Assembly (NCBI GenBank): GCA_009859145.1
Contig: VRVR01000050.1
Location: forward strand, 1-64,000
Origin: Andalucia godoyi
Lineage: Eukaryota; Discoba; Jakobea; Jakobida; Andaluciidae
Direction of reading: 5' to 3'
DNA: 64,000 bases
Numbering within the stretch: the first letter of the stretch is position 1; each line of letters begins with the position of its first letter. Below, in pieces: positions 38,022 through 50,145 of the stretch. The notes beneath the pieces were generated by a model. It did not search any database and was not told where the DNA came from. It saw nothing but the letters and a program-made list of their open reading frames with translations. Made by a program: the position numbers and the translations under genes.

Positions 38022-39572
38022 TCATCGGTTCCGGTTTTTGTTTCCGGTACGCTTCTTAATTTCATTGGGGTTTCGTCGTCCAATGCCGATGGGGACGTGA
38101 TCATCGTTTCCTCTTCTCTTGTTGCCCCAAACTGCTGTGCTCGAAGACCCTTCTCTGCCCCTTGGATCAAAGAGCGCGTCTTGCAGAAAGTCAGGGGAGA
38201 AGATGTCGGACGCCTCCGATGCCTTCTTGGACTGTCTGTGTTTCTTGTCCACAGATGAAATCCACTCGTCCTCTGCGAAGATTGGGTTCTTGGCAGACCT
38301 CCCTCCTTGCGGAAGCGGCACAGAGTACACGGTACCCCGAGTCTTGATTGGTCTCTTGTAATTGACATGTTGTCGCACAATCCCCTTAGAATTGGTGGTC
38401 ACAGAGATTCTCAGAAGCGTGCCTGCAGCACCGCACATGGGGCAGAACTTCTTGGACATGTCTTTGCAGATTGTGAAGCAAGCATGACACCGCAGCACCC
38501 ATTGCTTGACCTTTCGGATTCGCATTCCATCCACGGAAACCAGTCTCAAATTCATCTGCAGTAGCACATTCTGCATTGCATAATCCGTGGTCACGCAGCC
38601 AACCTCGGGGGTTAATGAATTCCTCCACAACGAAGTCGACGATCCGTCTCTCTTTTTGAAATTTGATGGTGTAATCCAGTCCACAGAATCTTCCTCCTCG
38701 CCATCCTCATCCTCATCCCCATCTCCCTCTCCTGTTTCACCCTGTTGACGGTCCTGATTCTCTCGTGGTTGCAAATGTTCCATCCCATCCTGTGAAACGT
38801 CTAATGCTTGTCGGTGTTGCTTCTCCGATTTCCGTATTTGATGTTGCTGGACATTTTCGACCGTCAACTTTGCATTGGCTCCATCCTCCTCACCACGATT
38901 GCGATTCCCTGCATTCTCGTTCTCTGTGTGATCATCATCGCCTTCATCCTCGTGCATAGTGGGATTAAGATGGTGATCATCGTCCAAATCGGCAGTGGAT
39001 TCATTTTCCTCTGTCGTGGTTGCTGTCTCGGTTCCGTTCTCTCTGTGTAGATTTTCTTTAGGCTTCTTGGGTTCCTTGCGGATATGTTTTCCACCGTTCA
39101 GTTCACACTCAATTGTATGTACAAGAGCCAGAACTCGCAAATCCGTTTTGGAAAGAGTCGCAATATCTCCCGTCAGCTTCGCGAAATCCACAATGGCTTC
39201 TAAACTCGCATCAGAAGGTTCCCGAAGTTCAATCTGGTATGGAAATGCAGCAATCCTCAGTCGCGTCGCTTCATCTCGAATCTCCGCAACCACTTCCGGA
39301 ACCGTTAAAAATCGATTGGCAAGACGAACAACAGGTCCCATGTCGCGAAAAAACGCTCCAGAATCCAATACTAGGCACTTGTTCGTGCTTCTGGATACAG
39401 CAGAATGTGACGCGACAGCACACCTCGTAGCATATGAAGACGATGACGCCTGTGCCTGTGGCTGTGGCTGTGGCTGTGCGCCCGACATCGGTAATGATGA
39501 CGCCTCAGATGCCGATCTAAGAGCCGAAAGATAAGAGGGGGCACTCGGAGCAGCAGGTGTCTCGGACGACAT
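38022..39572 (-). CDS. NOB1: NOB1 endonuclease (18S rRNA 3' maturation)
   Basis: A 516-residue endonuclease that cuts 20S pre-rRNA to mature 18S in the cytoplasm. The amino-terminal PIN domain shows LVLDSGAFF, VAEIRDEATR and LSKTDLRVLALVH, supplying its acidic active-site residues. The carboxy-terminal zinc ribbon has CHACF and CPMCGAAGTLLRI, followed by the NOB1-specific block VNYKRPIKTRGTVYSVPLPQ. A long acidic Glu/Asp-rich segment (about 175-300) separates them. I chose the ATG at 39572, which has a perfect GCCACCATG context and follows a stretch of non-conserved frame. It is convergent with the kinase. Confidence 0.95.
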   Translation of the reverse strand: MSSETPAAPSAPSYLSALRSASEASSLPMSGAQPQPQPQAQASSSSYATRCAVASHSAVSRSTNKCLVLDSGAFFRDMGPVVRLANRFLTVPEVVAEIRDEATRLRIAAFPYQIELREPSDASLEAIVDFAKLTGDIATLSKTDLRVLALVHTIECELNGGKHIRKEPKKPKENLHRENGTETATTTEENESTADLDDDHHLNPTMHEDEGDDDHTENENAGNRNRGEEDGANAKLTVENVQQHQIRKSEKQHRQALDVSQDGMEHLQPRENQDRQQGETGEGDGDEDEDGEEEDSVDWITPSNFKKRDGSSTSLWRNSLTPEVGCVTTDYAMQNVLLQMNLRLVSVDGMRIRKVKQWVLRCHACFTICKDMSKKFCPMCGAAGTLLRISVTTNSKGIVRQHVNYKRPIKTRGTVYSVPLPQGGRSAKNPIFAEDEWISSVDKKHRQSKKASEASDIFSPDFLQDALFDPRGREGSSSTAVWGNKRRGNDDHVPIGIGRRNPNEIKKRTGNKNRNR

Positions 39573-39951
39573 GGTGGCCTCTAAAGAAAGCAGTACCTTG
39601 GAAGAACTGAACACAACACTACCGAACCGTAGCACACACAAAAGGCTCCCTTAAATAAGTCAATCGAGGATGGAATAATGGAAACGCAAAATCAACAGAA
39701 AATCATAAAACAAAAACTGTCTAAAAAACATAAAATGAAAGGCGTAAGCGCGAGAACAGCCCAGCACTCGCACTACAGCAGGAACCAGAAAGGCAACTGG
39801 ACAATATTTACAGCAGATATTGAAAATACAAGCAATGCAATCGCAACACGAGGACGAAGAGAGAGGAGGGGAGATGGGAGAAAATGAAGAGGAGGGAGCT
39901 GGTCGCCAATATGCGAAATAGCGATGATGATGGTAATTATGTTTTTGATTT
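39573..39951. other. Spacer between NOB1 and the small spliced gene
   Basis: No gene seen. Would contain the NOB1 promoter and the 3' UTR of the upstream minus-strand gene. Confidence 0.4.
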
Positions 39952-40420
39952 TTAGCGCCGATCAACAGCTCGGATCACAGAGCTGGAAACATTCGACGAC
40001 TGCTTGGGCATCGGAGCGTCGCAGGCAATGACCAAATTCTAGAGCATACAGTAAGTGTGAGTATGAGAGTGCCTGTGTGTTTGTGTGAAAAAGAAAAAGA
40101 AAAAGAAAAAGAAAACGAAAACGAAAACATACGGCATGATTGTTATTCTTTGCAAGGTTTTTCAAGAGTTTTCGACCACCTTCCAAGTTCGCAGAGAGGT
40201 TTTCCAAGTTTGCGACAATGTCCTTCATAGCATTCTTCTTTGCTCTCTTCAGCTGCTTGAGATGCTGTAGCGGAAGTCTGAAAATCTCGCCATACTTGTT
40301 CAAACACGCCTCTGTATTCGCAATGTCTGCATTCAACTCGCGGATTTCCGCTTCCAGTACAGCCCAATGGGACTCCAATCCACTCAACACACTCACTAAA
40401 TCCCCTCGAACGTCATCCAT
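39952..40420 (-). CDS. Small coiled-coil protein, two exons, 3' splice site ambiguous
   Basis: Exon 1 (40420 down to 40133) encodes 96 residues of charged helix (MDDVRGDLVSVLSGLESHWA onward, ending LLKNLAKNNNHA). It is followed at 40132 by GTATGT and a pure-pyrimidine TTTTTC repeat. Two acceptors are possible. CACACAG ends a 60-nt intron (40073-40132) with exon 2 stopping at 39962, which is frame-neutral. CTCTAG ends a 94-nt intron (40039-40132) with exon 2 stopping at 39952. The total is 132 or 124 residues. I see no secure family; a Mediator-4-like layout (helix followed by a short L-S-x-x-L-L-Y-A motif) is a weak possibility for the first form. Confidence 0.55.
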
Positions 40421-40791
40421 CTTTGTATTTTTTCTGTGTGTGTGAATGCGCACTTGCTTTTTCCCGTTATCACAAAATTGGATGCAGCACGAATTACACA
40501 GTTGTAATATTGAAGAATGGCATTTTTTTTCCGTTGAGGAAAGTCCCGTTCCTTGGCAAAAGGGCTTGTGACAAACGAGAAGGGTTTGGAAGCCACAGGG
40601 GGACGCACGACACAAGTTGAATCACTTGATGCAAGAGTTACTTAACGTCCGTTTTTTTGTCCGAATCGTTTTGCATGAAAGGACGCATTTTCCGAAAACG
40701 CTGCTTTTGATTGTTCCCAACGCGGATTTTTTGGATTTGCATTTCCTCAATTTAGTATCAGGTGGAAGAAGAGTGCGAGGGAAGAAGAACA

Positions 40792-40888
<97 letters not shown>

Positions 40889-40942
40889 GTATCTGATTCT
40901 GTTTTTTTCCCCTATAAATACATATCTTCAGAGAGAGAAAAT
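40421..40942. other. Divergent spacer with a long GA repeat
   Basis: Holds a GA repeat of about 92 nt (40795-40886) ending 56 nt before the AIDA ATG. No gene otherwise. Confidence 0.6.
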
Positions 40943-41073
40943 ATGGCAAATGCAGTGTTTGTCGCGGAACTGAAACCGGTTTTGGCAAGAGTGGAATCGT
41001 TCTTTTCGCAAGGAATCGAGCATGATTCATGGGGCCAGGCTGTCGAGGCCGCAGATTCCTACACTCGGTATGC

Positions 41074-41112
<39 letters not shown>

Positions 41113-42050
41113 CCACCATCCTCATCATCATCATCACCGTCATTGCTGCTACTAATGTTTGCTTTTTACGGACCATGTTCGCACGGTGTGGACTTCGTAA
41201 TAATAGAGTGGCTGCGATATTGGAAAAGGAACATCCGAATTTAAAGCTCAGCCAGGCATTAATACAGGCCTTCTATACGGTGTTTTCGGCGTTAAAGTGC
41301 CGAGTTGCGATGCTGCGTGCCACTCGGGTTTCCTCAAATTCATTTGCACCATCCAAAGACGACATGCGCACAGTCTATGAATTTCTGATGACGTGCTTGA
41401 AGACAGGAGTTGCACCAAGTGTGCCGATTGATGTGAAGTTGTGCGATCCAAACGAGGAGTTCAAGCGGGTCTTTTTCCACTCGTCGAGCGCAGCAACGGT
41501 CATCCTAGAACCAGGGAAGGCCACGGCCCCCATGTCCACTAACTCGAGTCTGCTTCCGCCTCCGCTTCCGCAACGCGACGCATCGTTCGTAACAGTTCAT
41601 GTCAGCCGAGTCGGACTGAAAGACGCGATGCGATATGTGGATCCGTTCATCACGGCAACCGTCATCGATGCGGCGGGCACACCGCTGGAGCCTCCACAAG
41701 ACTCGCCCTGCTCGAGACGGCTGAAGCCATTGTATGTGGACTTCGGCATTGACATCCATGTGCAGACACCGCTGGAGCTCTTGCCTCCGGGTGCGGCCAT
41801 CGTGCTCGAATTCAAACACTTCAAAGCGGAAAAGCATAAGCTCAGCACGCGCTGCTTTACTGTGTTGGACTCGTCATACTTTGACAAGATCGAGTCAATG
41901 CACAGACAGGGGAACAAGAATGTCTGGTCTAGAGAAGCAAAGGTGCCGCTGTACAAGAAACCGACGGATTGGACTCGCAAAAAACTGGTTCCATTCACTG
42001 CGAAACCCCTGTTCATGGAAGTCATTGTCAGTGTTCGCGGTGATTCTTGA
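40943..42050 (+). CDS. AIDA: AIDA-like C2-domain protein, one intron
   Basis: Two exons, 40943-41067 and 41207-42050, give 322 residues. Exon 1 ends in SWGQAVEAADSYTR, matching the SWGQLVEAIDEY region of animal AIDA, and continues across the junction to VAAILEKEHPN. The 139-nt intron starts GTATGC, ends AATAATAG, has a TACTAAT branch-site-like word at about 41151, and carries a CAT repeat. The carboxy half is the AIDA-type C2 domain: VGLKDAMRYVDPFITATV, QDSPCSRR, GAAIVLEFKHFKAEK and LYKKPTDWTRKKL. In animals AIDA binds Axin and antagonises JNK signalling, and the C2 domain binds membranes. The protist role is unknown. Total length is close to the animal protein (about 306). Confidence 0.93.
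41068..41206 (+). other. Intron of AIDA carrying a CAT microsatellite
   Basis: GTATGC donor at 41068, acceptor AG at 41205-41206. The CAT/ATC repeat runs from about 41071 to 41140, and a TACTAAT word lies about 55 nt before the acceptor. Splicing joins CG to A and restores an Arg codon that continues the AIDA homology. Confidence 0.88.
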
Positions 42051-42330
42051 CCGTCTTGATAAAGACGTATGGTTGTCTGAATGTTTTGTCTGTTTGCTCA
42101 CCTGCCCCTTCCTTTCCCTTCCTTTCCTCACCCATTCTTCATTATTCTTTTTTTCCCCTCCTCTAGCTGCGGAAACGAGTACTTGTGCTCCGGTGTTGCT
42201 GTAAATGATTTTGATTTCTAAAATTCTCTCCATCCGCTCCACCATGAACCAGAGTCTTGGAAATGCAAAACTAAGGATACTGCGACATGCGATCGAAAGC
42301 AAAAGGCGCGGATCCTCTCCATTGCACTTT

Positions 42331-44889
42331 TCAAGATTTTCCTTCGTAGATGCGCATCGATTCTTCATTCCTCTGTAGAAGAACGTCCGCAATCCTTCGC
42401 GCGTCGTCGTGGTTGTCGCGCTGATTCTGCTTGAGCTGTGCATGCAGCATCGTCATCAAATTCTCGATGAAGGCCATGTAGCGTCCCAGTATCGTGCCAA
42501 TCGTCCCCTGGCTCAGAACAAAATCAACATCAACATCAACATCCGCATCCGCAAGACCTGGCAGGACAGAAATCGCGATGCTTGGATCCAACTCCCGCAA
42601 AGACGGGGCTAGCTGCATAAGTCGCATCGAGTATAACCGTATCTCGTTTGCCATCGCAAGGCGCCTCGACTCCTCTGCATTGTACTTCGTTCTTAGCTCC
42701 ACATATTGCGCTTCCAGCTCGCCTCTCGCTCTCTGCTCTGATCGAATGCTCGCCGTCAGTTCGTCGATCCTGGTCCCAGACTCGTCTTCAAGCTGCGCAC
42801 ATCTCGCTTCCGTTTCACACAATCGGTTTCTTGCTGCGCTGAGATCTTCTTCCTTTAGCACCAGAGAGCGGCTTTGGTGATCGAGGCTCTGTGTCAGACT
42901 GTCAACATGTGAGCCCAGTTCCGTATTTTGTCGAGTCAGCAGATCACAATGCTCCTCAACGGTCTCAATCCATTCACAATCCTGCATCCGCAATTCTTGC
43001 TCTTTCGAAAGACTCTCCGCCAGCGCTTTGGCTCTTGCCTCGAGCTCCGCTTGGGAACGAAGAAACAAGGTGAGTCGATCTTCGGCATCCGACAGCTTTG
43101 CTCCCAATTCCTTGCGAATCACGCTGCACTCATCGATTTTACTGCGGAGACGATGCGCTTCCGCAAGAAACTGTTCTTCTCGTTGGAAGGACTGCACACG
43201 CTCCGCATCCGACACACCTTCCAATTCGGCTACGCGGTTGCGACTGGCAGTCAACGTCGCAGTGAGCAACGAATTCTCTTCCTGCAACTGCTTCAGTTGC
43301 GACTCCAGCTCGGATATCCTTCCGAGTGCCTCTTCTCCCCCTTTGCAATCTGCCAGCTTCCACTCGGCATGCTTGAGACGCGACTCGTAATCAGTCTTGA
43401 CTGATGAAATGTAAGCTTCGGCTTCCTGCCGGATGGAAAGAACGGATTCTGCAAAGCGCCTTTCAAACGCTTTGGACTCCGAAAGCAGCGATTGCTGGTT
43501 GCGCAGCTGCAGTTCACGAAACCTCTGCTCCGATTCTTCGAGTTTCGTCTTCAACGCTTCTGCGATTGCAGCATACTCTGCAATGTACCGCTCAGCGCGT
43601 TTCTCGACTACGCGAATAATCTGTTCTTCCCGTCGTTTCAGATCTGATTCCATTGAAGAATGATGCACAATGCTGATGCCGCTGGCATCGAATGAAGGCG
43701 GTGATGTTGAGGATACTTCGTAAGGAGAAGAATGATGCATAGCCCCGGATGTGTTGGTGGCCGGAAAACATGGAGAAGAGATGGAGGCTTCTGGCACGGA
43801 AGACAGGGTCAGCTCGGTCTCCACTTCGACTGTCGAGTCCGCGGGGCCAAAGAACTTGCTTGCATACCGGGTAGAAGCAGCCGCAGCGCTGTTCAACGAC
43901 GAATGAGAATTAATTGCAGGCGTGCATCTGGGCGGAGTCTCTCGGCTCGAAAATGCAAGCAGAGGAACTCGTGGGACAGACATCGAAACATCGCTGCGGT
44001 GAAGTTGGTGGCTTGAAGATCGAATAGGGCTTTCCGTTAGACTGCCTGACGCATCTACACTGTGGTGGCGGCGGCCTGCATTTCGCAAGGACGCCTGATT
44101 TCGAGCGAGAATCTGCTGAAAGTGAAGCAGAGCATCGTCCATAGCAAGGTTGCCAGACACATCGCAAAAGAAGACTGCAGATCCTTCGATCGCCTTGGCA
44201 AGGACCGCAATGCCCTTTCCGGATACTGAATTTTTCGACAGATTCAGACACTCCAGAACCTGGGGTGCAATCGCTGAAGCTGATGACGGCGTTGCGCTCT
44301 TGGATGCAGACACCTTTCGAGCTTGTTTTTCAACAATCTGTGCCAGCAATGCAGCCAATTTGTCGGAAAAGTGGTTATCTCGAACATCCAACTGTTTAAT
44401 GTTGCAATTTGACCCCGAGAGAAACGCTGCAATAGAATCTGCGGACAGATCCGTGAGTCCATTTCTGGACAACACCAAGCAGTTCAGAGTCTGGAAAGGA
44501 GACATTGTAAAAGTAGACAGCATATCAATCACTGCATAATCCCCCAGTCTGTTCATTCCGATGTTGAGATACTCGACTGATGATCTTGATATACCGCGGG
44601 CTAGCTGCTGCAAGGAAAATGCATCCAATGATGTGCACCACAGCGAGAGCTTGCGAAGCGGCACATCGAAAGTGATGGCGGGATGCACAACATCAGTCAT
44701 TGTCGAGTGGACCGACGACTCGCTGTTCTCATTCGTGATTCGAGCGAGAATGCGTTCGATCGAATGCCGAGGAAACGGGTTCATGGATAAATCAAGAAGG
44801 CCACTCGTCGCGCTACGATCAATGCGTCTCATGAAAAACACGGAAGACATTCGATCTTCGGATTTCCGCGCTGAGTTCACAACTGACAT
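42331..44889 (-). CDS. Leucine-rich-repeat plus coiled-coil protein (LRRC45/CEP78-like layout)
   Basis: An 852-residue protein. Residues about 70-260 contain LRRs of the ribonuclease-inhibitor type (VEYLNIGMNRLGDYAV, LNCLVLSRNGLTDLSA, IKQLDVRDNHFSDKLA, LECLNLSKNSVSGKG). A Ser/Pro-rich linker (about 270-400) follows, then a very long coiled coil (about 410-840). This layout is that of centrosomal/basal-body proteins LRRC45 and CEP78. Orthology is not established. It is divergent from TTLL1, which fits a shared cilium or centriole function. The start is the ATG at 44889; an upstream GTG in frame was ignored. Confidence 0.8.
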   Translation of the reverse strand: MSVVNSARKSEDRMSSVFFMRRIDRSATSGLLDLSMNPFPRHSIERILARITNENSESSVHSTMTDVVHPAITFDVPLRKLSLWCTSLDAFSLQQLARGISRSSVEYLNIGMNRLGDYAVIDMLSTFTMSPFQTLNCLVLSRNGLTDLSADSIAAFLSGSNCNIKQLDVRDNHFSDKLAALLAQIVEKQARKVSASKSATPSSASAIAPQVLECLNLSKNSVSGKGIAVLAKAIEGSAVFFCDVSGNLAMDDALLHFQQILARNQASLRNAGRRHHSVDASGSLTESPIRSSSHQLHRSDVSMSVPRVPLLAFSSRETPPRCTPAINSHSSLNSAAAASTRYASKFFGPADSTVEVETELTLSSVPEASISSPCFPATNTSGAMHHSSPYEVSSTSPPSFDASGISIVHHSSMESDLKRREEQIIRVVEKRAERYIAEYAAIAEALKTKLEESEQRFRELQLRNQQSLLSESKAFERRFAESVLSIRQEAEAYISSVKTDYESRLKHAEWKLADCKGGEEALGRISELESQLKQLQEENSLLTATLTASRNRVAELEGVSDAERVQSFQREEQFLAEAHRLRSKIDECSVIRKELGAKLSDAEDRLTLFLRSQAELEARAKALAESLSKEQELRMQDCEWIETVEEHCDLLTRQNTELGSHVDSLTQSLDHQSRSLVLKEEDLSAARNRLCETEARCAQLEDESGTRIDELTASIRSEQRARGELEAQYVELRTKYNAEESRRLAMANEIRLYSMRLMQLAPSLRELDPSIAISVLPGLADADVDVDVDFVLSQGTIGTILGRYMAFIENLMTMLHAQLKQNQRDNHDDARRIADVLLQRNEESMRIYEGKS

Positions 44890-46654
<1,765 letters not shown>

Positions 46655-46945
46655 CAGTCCTCCCCATTCACGTGAACGCGCCACAACCAATGTATCCACT
46701 CGTTCCTATTCCAGGCGCCTTTATTACTATCGTTATTTATTTATTATTTTTTTTTAATTATTAATTTTAAATAGAAAATTTTAAATTTAAAATGTACAAT
46801 AAAATCATGAATGGGGAGGAAGCGGAAAAATCGAAGCATCGCTATCCGCATTCTGCAATATGCAATCGAGTAAAAAATAAAATGCAACAAAAACCAATTG
46901 TTCTTTCTGCTGTTTGGAGAGAGGAGCGGGAAGGCTTTTGTTTTG

Positions 46946-48247
46946 CTAAAGAATGGTGCAGTGACAGCCCTTCTTTTTCGACGATTCATTGTCACGGGCA
47001 TCACTACGTGGTTTTCCCGCGGTGTCGCCACCTGTCTCCTGCCCAGGAGTGGATCGGCTCGTCGCAGTTGCTGCCCCTTCTCCGCTCCTTGCACTCCCAT
47101 TGTGATACGTGCCGTCGACCTGCTTGTTTGGTGCAGCCGTCACGATGATGCGAGTCGGCTCTCCACCCTTCTTTTCCAGCTCGGCCTCTTCATTATGCAC
47201 CTTTTCCAAGACTCTGGATTTGAACTCCTGGTTTTTTTGTATCATAATTGCAATCGAAAAGAAGGACTCAAATTCGGAGAACTGCGAAAACGGCGTGTGC
47301 AATCGCGAACCAAACATGATCGTTGCATCCGGAGACGCGTGCCACCCACCATTTTCCGCATCCCTTGCATCGACATCTGCTGCACGGTCCCCCACCGCAA
47401 GTGGAGTAGTGTGCCATCTTAACAGCGCCCATTCTGCAAGAACGAGATCCACCCGCGAGCATCCAAGAATCTCAGCACAGATCCACGGAGTTGTCGCAAA
47501 CCACTGGAACAGCAAACTCTTAAAATCGTAGAAGAAGAGCATTAGCTCCGGTTGCGGCTGCTCTGCTTCAACATCACAATCTGTATGGGGATCCTTTTCA
47601 AGCGCATCGTTCTCCTCGTCAGACTGGGCTAGAACGGAGCAAATCAGCGTGTACAGGACCATACGAGGTACTCCAGTTCCACACCATTGTTCGACGGGGG
47701 CAAGGATGGATTCATGCAGTAATCCAGCAGGCACTGCGTCAAAGACAACGTGCAACACCGCTGCTGCTTCGCGGAACGACAAGACTGGACCGCGTATGCC
47801 AAGCATGTCAAGCAGCCGCAGAAACCGCGATCGCGACTCTGCACTTCTCCACATGGAGTACGAGCACAGCGACAATGGCTTCACTTCACCATGGTGAGTG
47901 GAGTCTGCGGTGGCTCCGGTGACTGCAGCGCCTGTCGAGGACACATATATTTGACTTCTACCAATCTCGTTCTCCTTGTTGGATTCCGAGCCTTTCGTCG
48001 TCGAAGAAATCGACATGGACTGAAGAATCTTGTCATCATCATCAAGTTTTCCAGGAAGGAACGTCGGCCTCTTATCCCCAATCCCCGTTCCTCCTCCACC
48101 ACTCCCAACCGTGCCCTGCTGATGCGTCGCAGGAGGTCCTGTTGAGGACGACCGGTACGTCGACGGAATTGACCGGGGCCGATACGTCGAAAAGGAGTCG
48201 ACAAACGACGGTGCAAACAACGAAGAGCGCACATGCCAAGTAGCCAT
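46946..48247 (-). CDS. Orphan protein with CaaX prenylation box
   Basis: A 433-residue protein with no recognised domain. The last residues KKKGCHCTIL form a CaaX box (CTIL; a final Leu favours geranylgeranylation) with a second Cys and a poly-Lys stretch just before. That is a lipid-plus-charge membrane anchor like that of small GTPases. The body has a helical globular-looking region (about 125-330, for example FFYDFKSLLFQWFATTPWIC) and polar flanks. The gene lacks the GTPase G motifs, so it is a prenylated adaptor-like protein of unknown function. Start is the first ATG in frame. Confidence 0.7.
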   Translation of the reverse strand: MATWHVRSSLFAPSFVDSFSTYRPRSIPSTYRSSSTGPPATHQQGTVGSGGGGTGIGDKRPTFLPGKLDDDDKILQSMSISSTTKGSESNKENEIGRSQIYVSSTGAAVTGATADSTHHGEVKPLSLCSYSMWRSAESRSRFLRLLDMLGIRGPVLSFREAAAVLHVVFDAVPAGLLHESILAPVEQWCGTGVPRMVLYTLICSVLAQSDEENDALEKDPHTDCDVEAEQPQPELMLFFYDFKSLLFQWFATTPWICAEILGCSRVDLVLAEWALLRWHTTPLAVGDRAADVDARDAENGGWHASPDATIMFGSRLHTPFSQFSEFESFFSIAIMIQKNQEFKSRVLEKVHNEEAELEKKGGEPTRIIVTAAPNKQVDGTYHNGSARSGEGAATATSRSTPGQETGGDTAGKPRSDARDNESSKKKGCHCTIL

Positions 48248-48796
48248 TTTTGTTCCCCTCTCAGTCTGTGTCTGTGTGTGTTTTCCCTCCTGTTTCTCAC
48301 AACTTTCTGATTTCCGTCGTGTTGGATCCTATTTCTGCAGAACACTTTTCATATAAATAAAAAAAACAGGTTAATACGACTGGTAGCAAGTAACCGTTGG
48401 TGCGTATTGTTTTGACTCCAAATAACGACGCACGTATGACAAGCAAGACGAGAGAGCTTGAAAATAATAATGATAACAATTATGAAACAAACGAATTTAC
48501 GAGTTTGGAAAAAATAATACTCGTTTCAGATTGATTTCGACTTCCTTCTCCACAAGTTCCCTCAAGCCTCAATTGATGCGGGCTCTCTCTATTTTTTCGG
48601 TTTGACTGCCCTTCCAATTTCTCGGTCTTCCTTTGGCTCTTTGGGTGATTTTCTCCCTTTGTTTTCACGTGCTTGTCTGACAGACTAGCACAAGAACCCA
48701 AAAAACAAAAACAAAAGAAAAAAGAGCGTCAAAAGAAGAAGAAGAAGAAGAAGAAGAAGAAGAAAAGAGGAGGAGAAGGAGGAGAAGGAGGAGGCT
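48248..48796. other. Divergent spacer with AAG/GAG repeat
   Basis: No gene supported. An AAG run at about 48736-48764 followed by GAG/GGA units ends about 5 nt before the next ATG. Confidence 0.5.
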
Positions 48797-49867
48797 ATGA
48801 GTGATCAATTCGAATCTGAGATTGATTCGCAATCGCAAGCTGCGTCGCATAAAATCGAACAATCGAATGAAGATCACATCTTATCATCAACATCATCGTC
48901 ATCGTCGATGCTGGTGCCGTTGGAATCGCGGCCATCTCCATCACAAGTACCTGTGGACCCGTCGGATTCGCAGCAGTCTATCCCGCGGCCTCCGTCTGCA
49001 AACCGCATCCAGCCGAGACCTTCTTCAGCAGCTCGCGGAGCCCGTTCGTCATCGCCAGCATCGGTGTCAGCATCAGCATCAGCATCGGCGTCGAGACCTG
49101 GTTCATCGTCAGTGCAGCGAAGGTCGACGTCGGTCGTGCCCGTGTCTGTGCTTCGGAATGAGAACATTGCGATGAAGGAACGGATGTGGAAGGAAAGAGC
49201 ACTGCAGGAATGGCTGAGACGACGGACGGTGCTGCGATGGCGAGACGCAGATCGAGAGTTGCGGATTGCAGAATCACGAACGCTGAAAGTCGCAAACGAA
49301 GAAAAACGGAAGGAAGGAGACCGCAAGGAGCAGTCTGCGCGATCGGATCTTGAGCGTAGCCGACATGAGAAAATCAAGGAGAAAGAGAGAGAACGAAACC
49401 AGAGAGAGGTTGAGCGGGTGAGCGAGTTCCGCGCTGCTCATGAATCCAGAGTGGAGATGATTGCGGAAATGATGAGAAAGCGCGAGGAAGAAAGGCTTGT
49501 GCAGGCGTCGGTTCTGAATGACCGCAAGAAAGAAGAGCGAGAACGGGATCTGAAGCGAGAGCGCATGCTTGAGGAAAAGGAAAGGGCGCGCATCGAGAGG
49601 AATCAACAGTGGTGGAAAGAGTGGAAGCAAAAGGAGGAAACAGAAAAGTCATTGGCGGACAGAGTAAGAGAGGTAGAAGGGGCAGTCGACAAGCTGTACG
49701 ATGAAAAGCAGAATGATCGATTGGGACTTCGGAGAGCCGGTGCAGGGGGGAGAACAGAAGACGAACAGATGATGAATGTGATCCGAATGGAAAAGATCGC
49801 GCAGAGAGAACGCCTCCGAAAGATGAGAGAAGTCGATCGTTTGAAAAAGGCTGGCGTTATCGCGTAA
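48797..49867 (+). CDS. Coiled-coil protein, unrecognised
   Basis: A 356-residue protein: a Ser/Ala/Pro-rich first 115 residues, then dense charged coiled coil (about 125-310) with many Arg and Glu, and an end rich in Arg/Lys (ERLRKMREVDRLKKAGVIA). It resembles CCDC112/CCDC191-type basal-body proteins in composition only. Start is the ATG after the purine repeat. Confidence 0.7.
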   Translation: MSDQFESEIDSQSQAASHKIEQSNEDHILSSTSSSSSMLVPLESRPSPSQVPVDPSDSQQSIPRPPSANRIQPRPSSAARGARSSSPASVSASASASASRPGSSSVQRRSTSVVPVSVLRNENIAMKERMWKERALQEWLRRRTVLRWRDADRELRIAESRTLKVANEEKRKEGDRKEQSARSDLERSRHEKIKEKERERNQREVERVSEFRAAHESRVEMIAEMMRKREEERLVQASVLNDRKKEERERDLKRERMLEEKERARIERNQQWWKEWKQKEETEKSLADRVREVEGAVDKLYDEKQNDRLGLRRAGAGGRTEDEQMMNVIRMEKIAQRERLRKMREVDRLKKAGVIA

Positions 49868-50051
49868 AAAAAAAAAAGAAACCTCTCTATTTTTCGCTCG
49901 TACTTTTTCTTCTTCTTCTGTCGTCAGTCCGTGCCATTCCATGTAACGGGTATCTCACATGCATCATCTTCGGAAGATCAGTGTGCTCATTTCTCGGAAC
50001 CGAAGCTGTAGAGCAATTCATATCTCCTATGCTCGGATGGTGGTAGAGGAA

Positions 50052-50145
<94 letters not shown>

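Noticed and set aside
40797-40886. CRISPR-like or telomeric array
   Set aside because: The tandem repeats in this window are simple di- and trinucleotide microsatellites with no spacers or telomere unit.
41020-41206. Poly-His/Ile peptide upstream of AIDA exon 2
   Set aside because: It is intron sequence made of CAT repeats; splicing restores AIDA homology.
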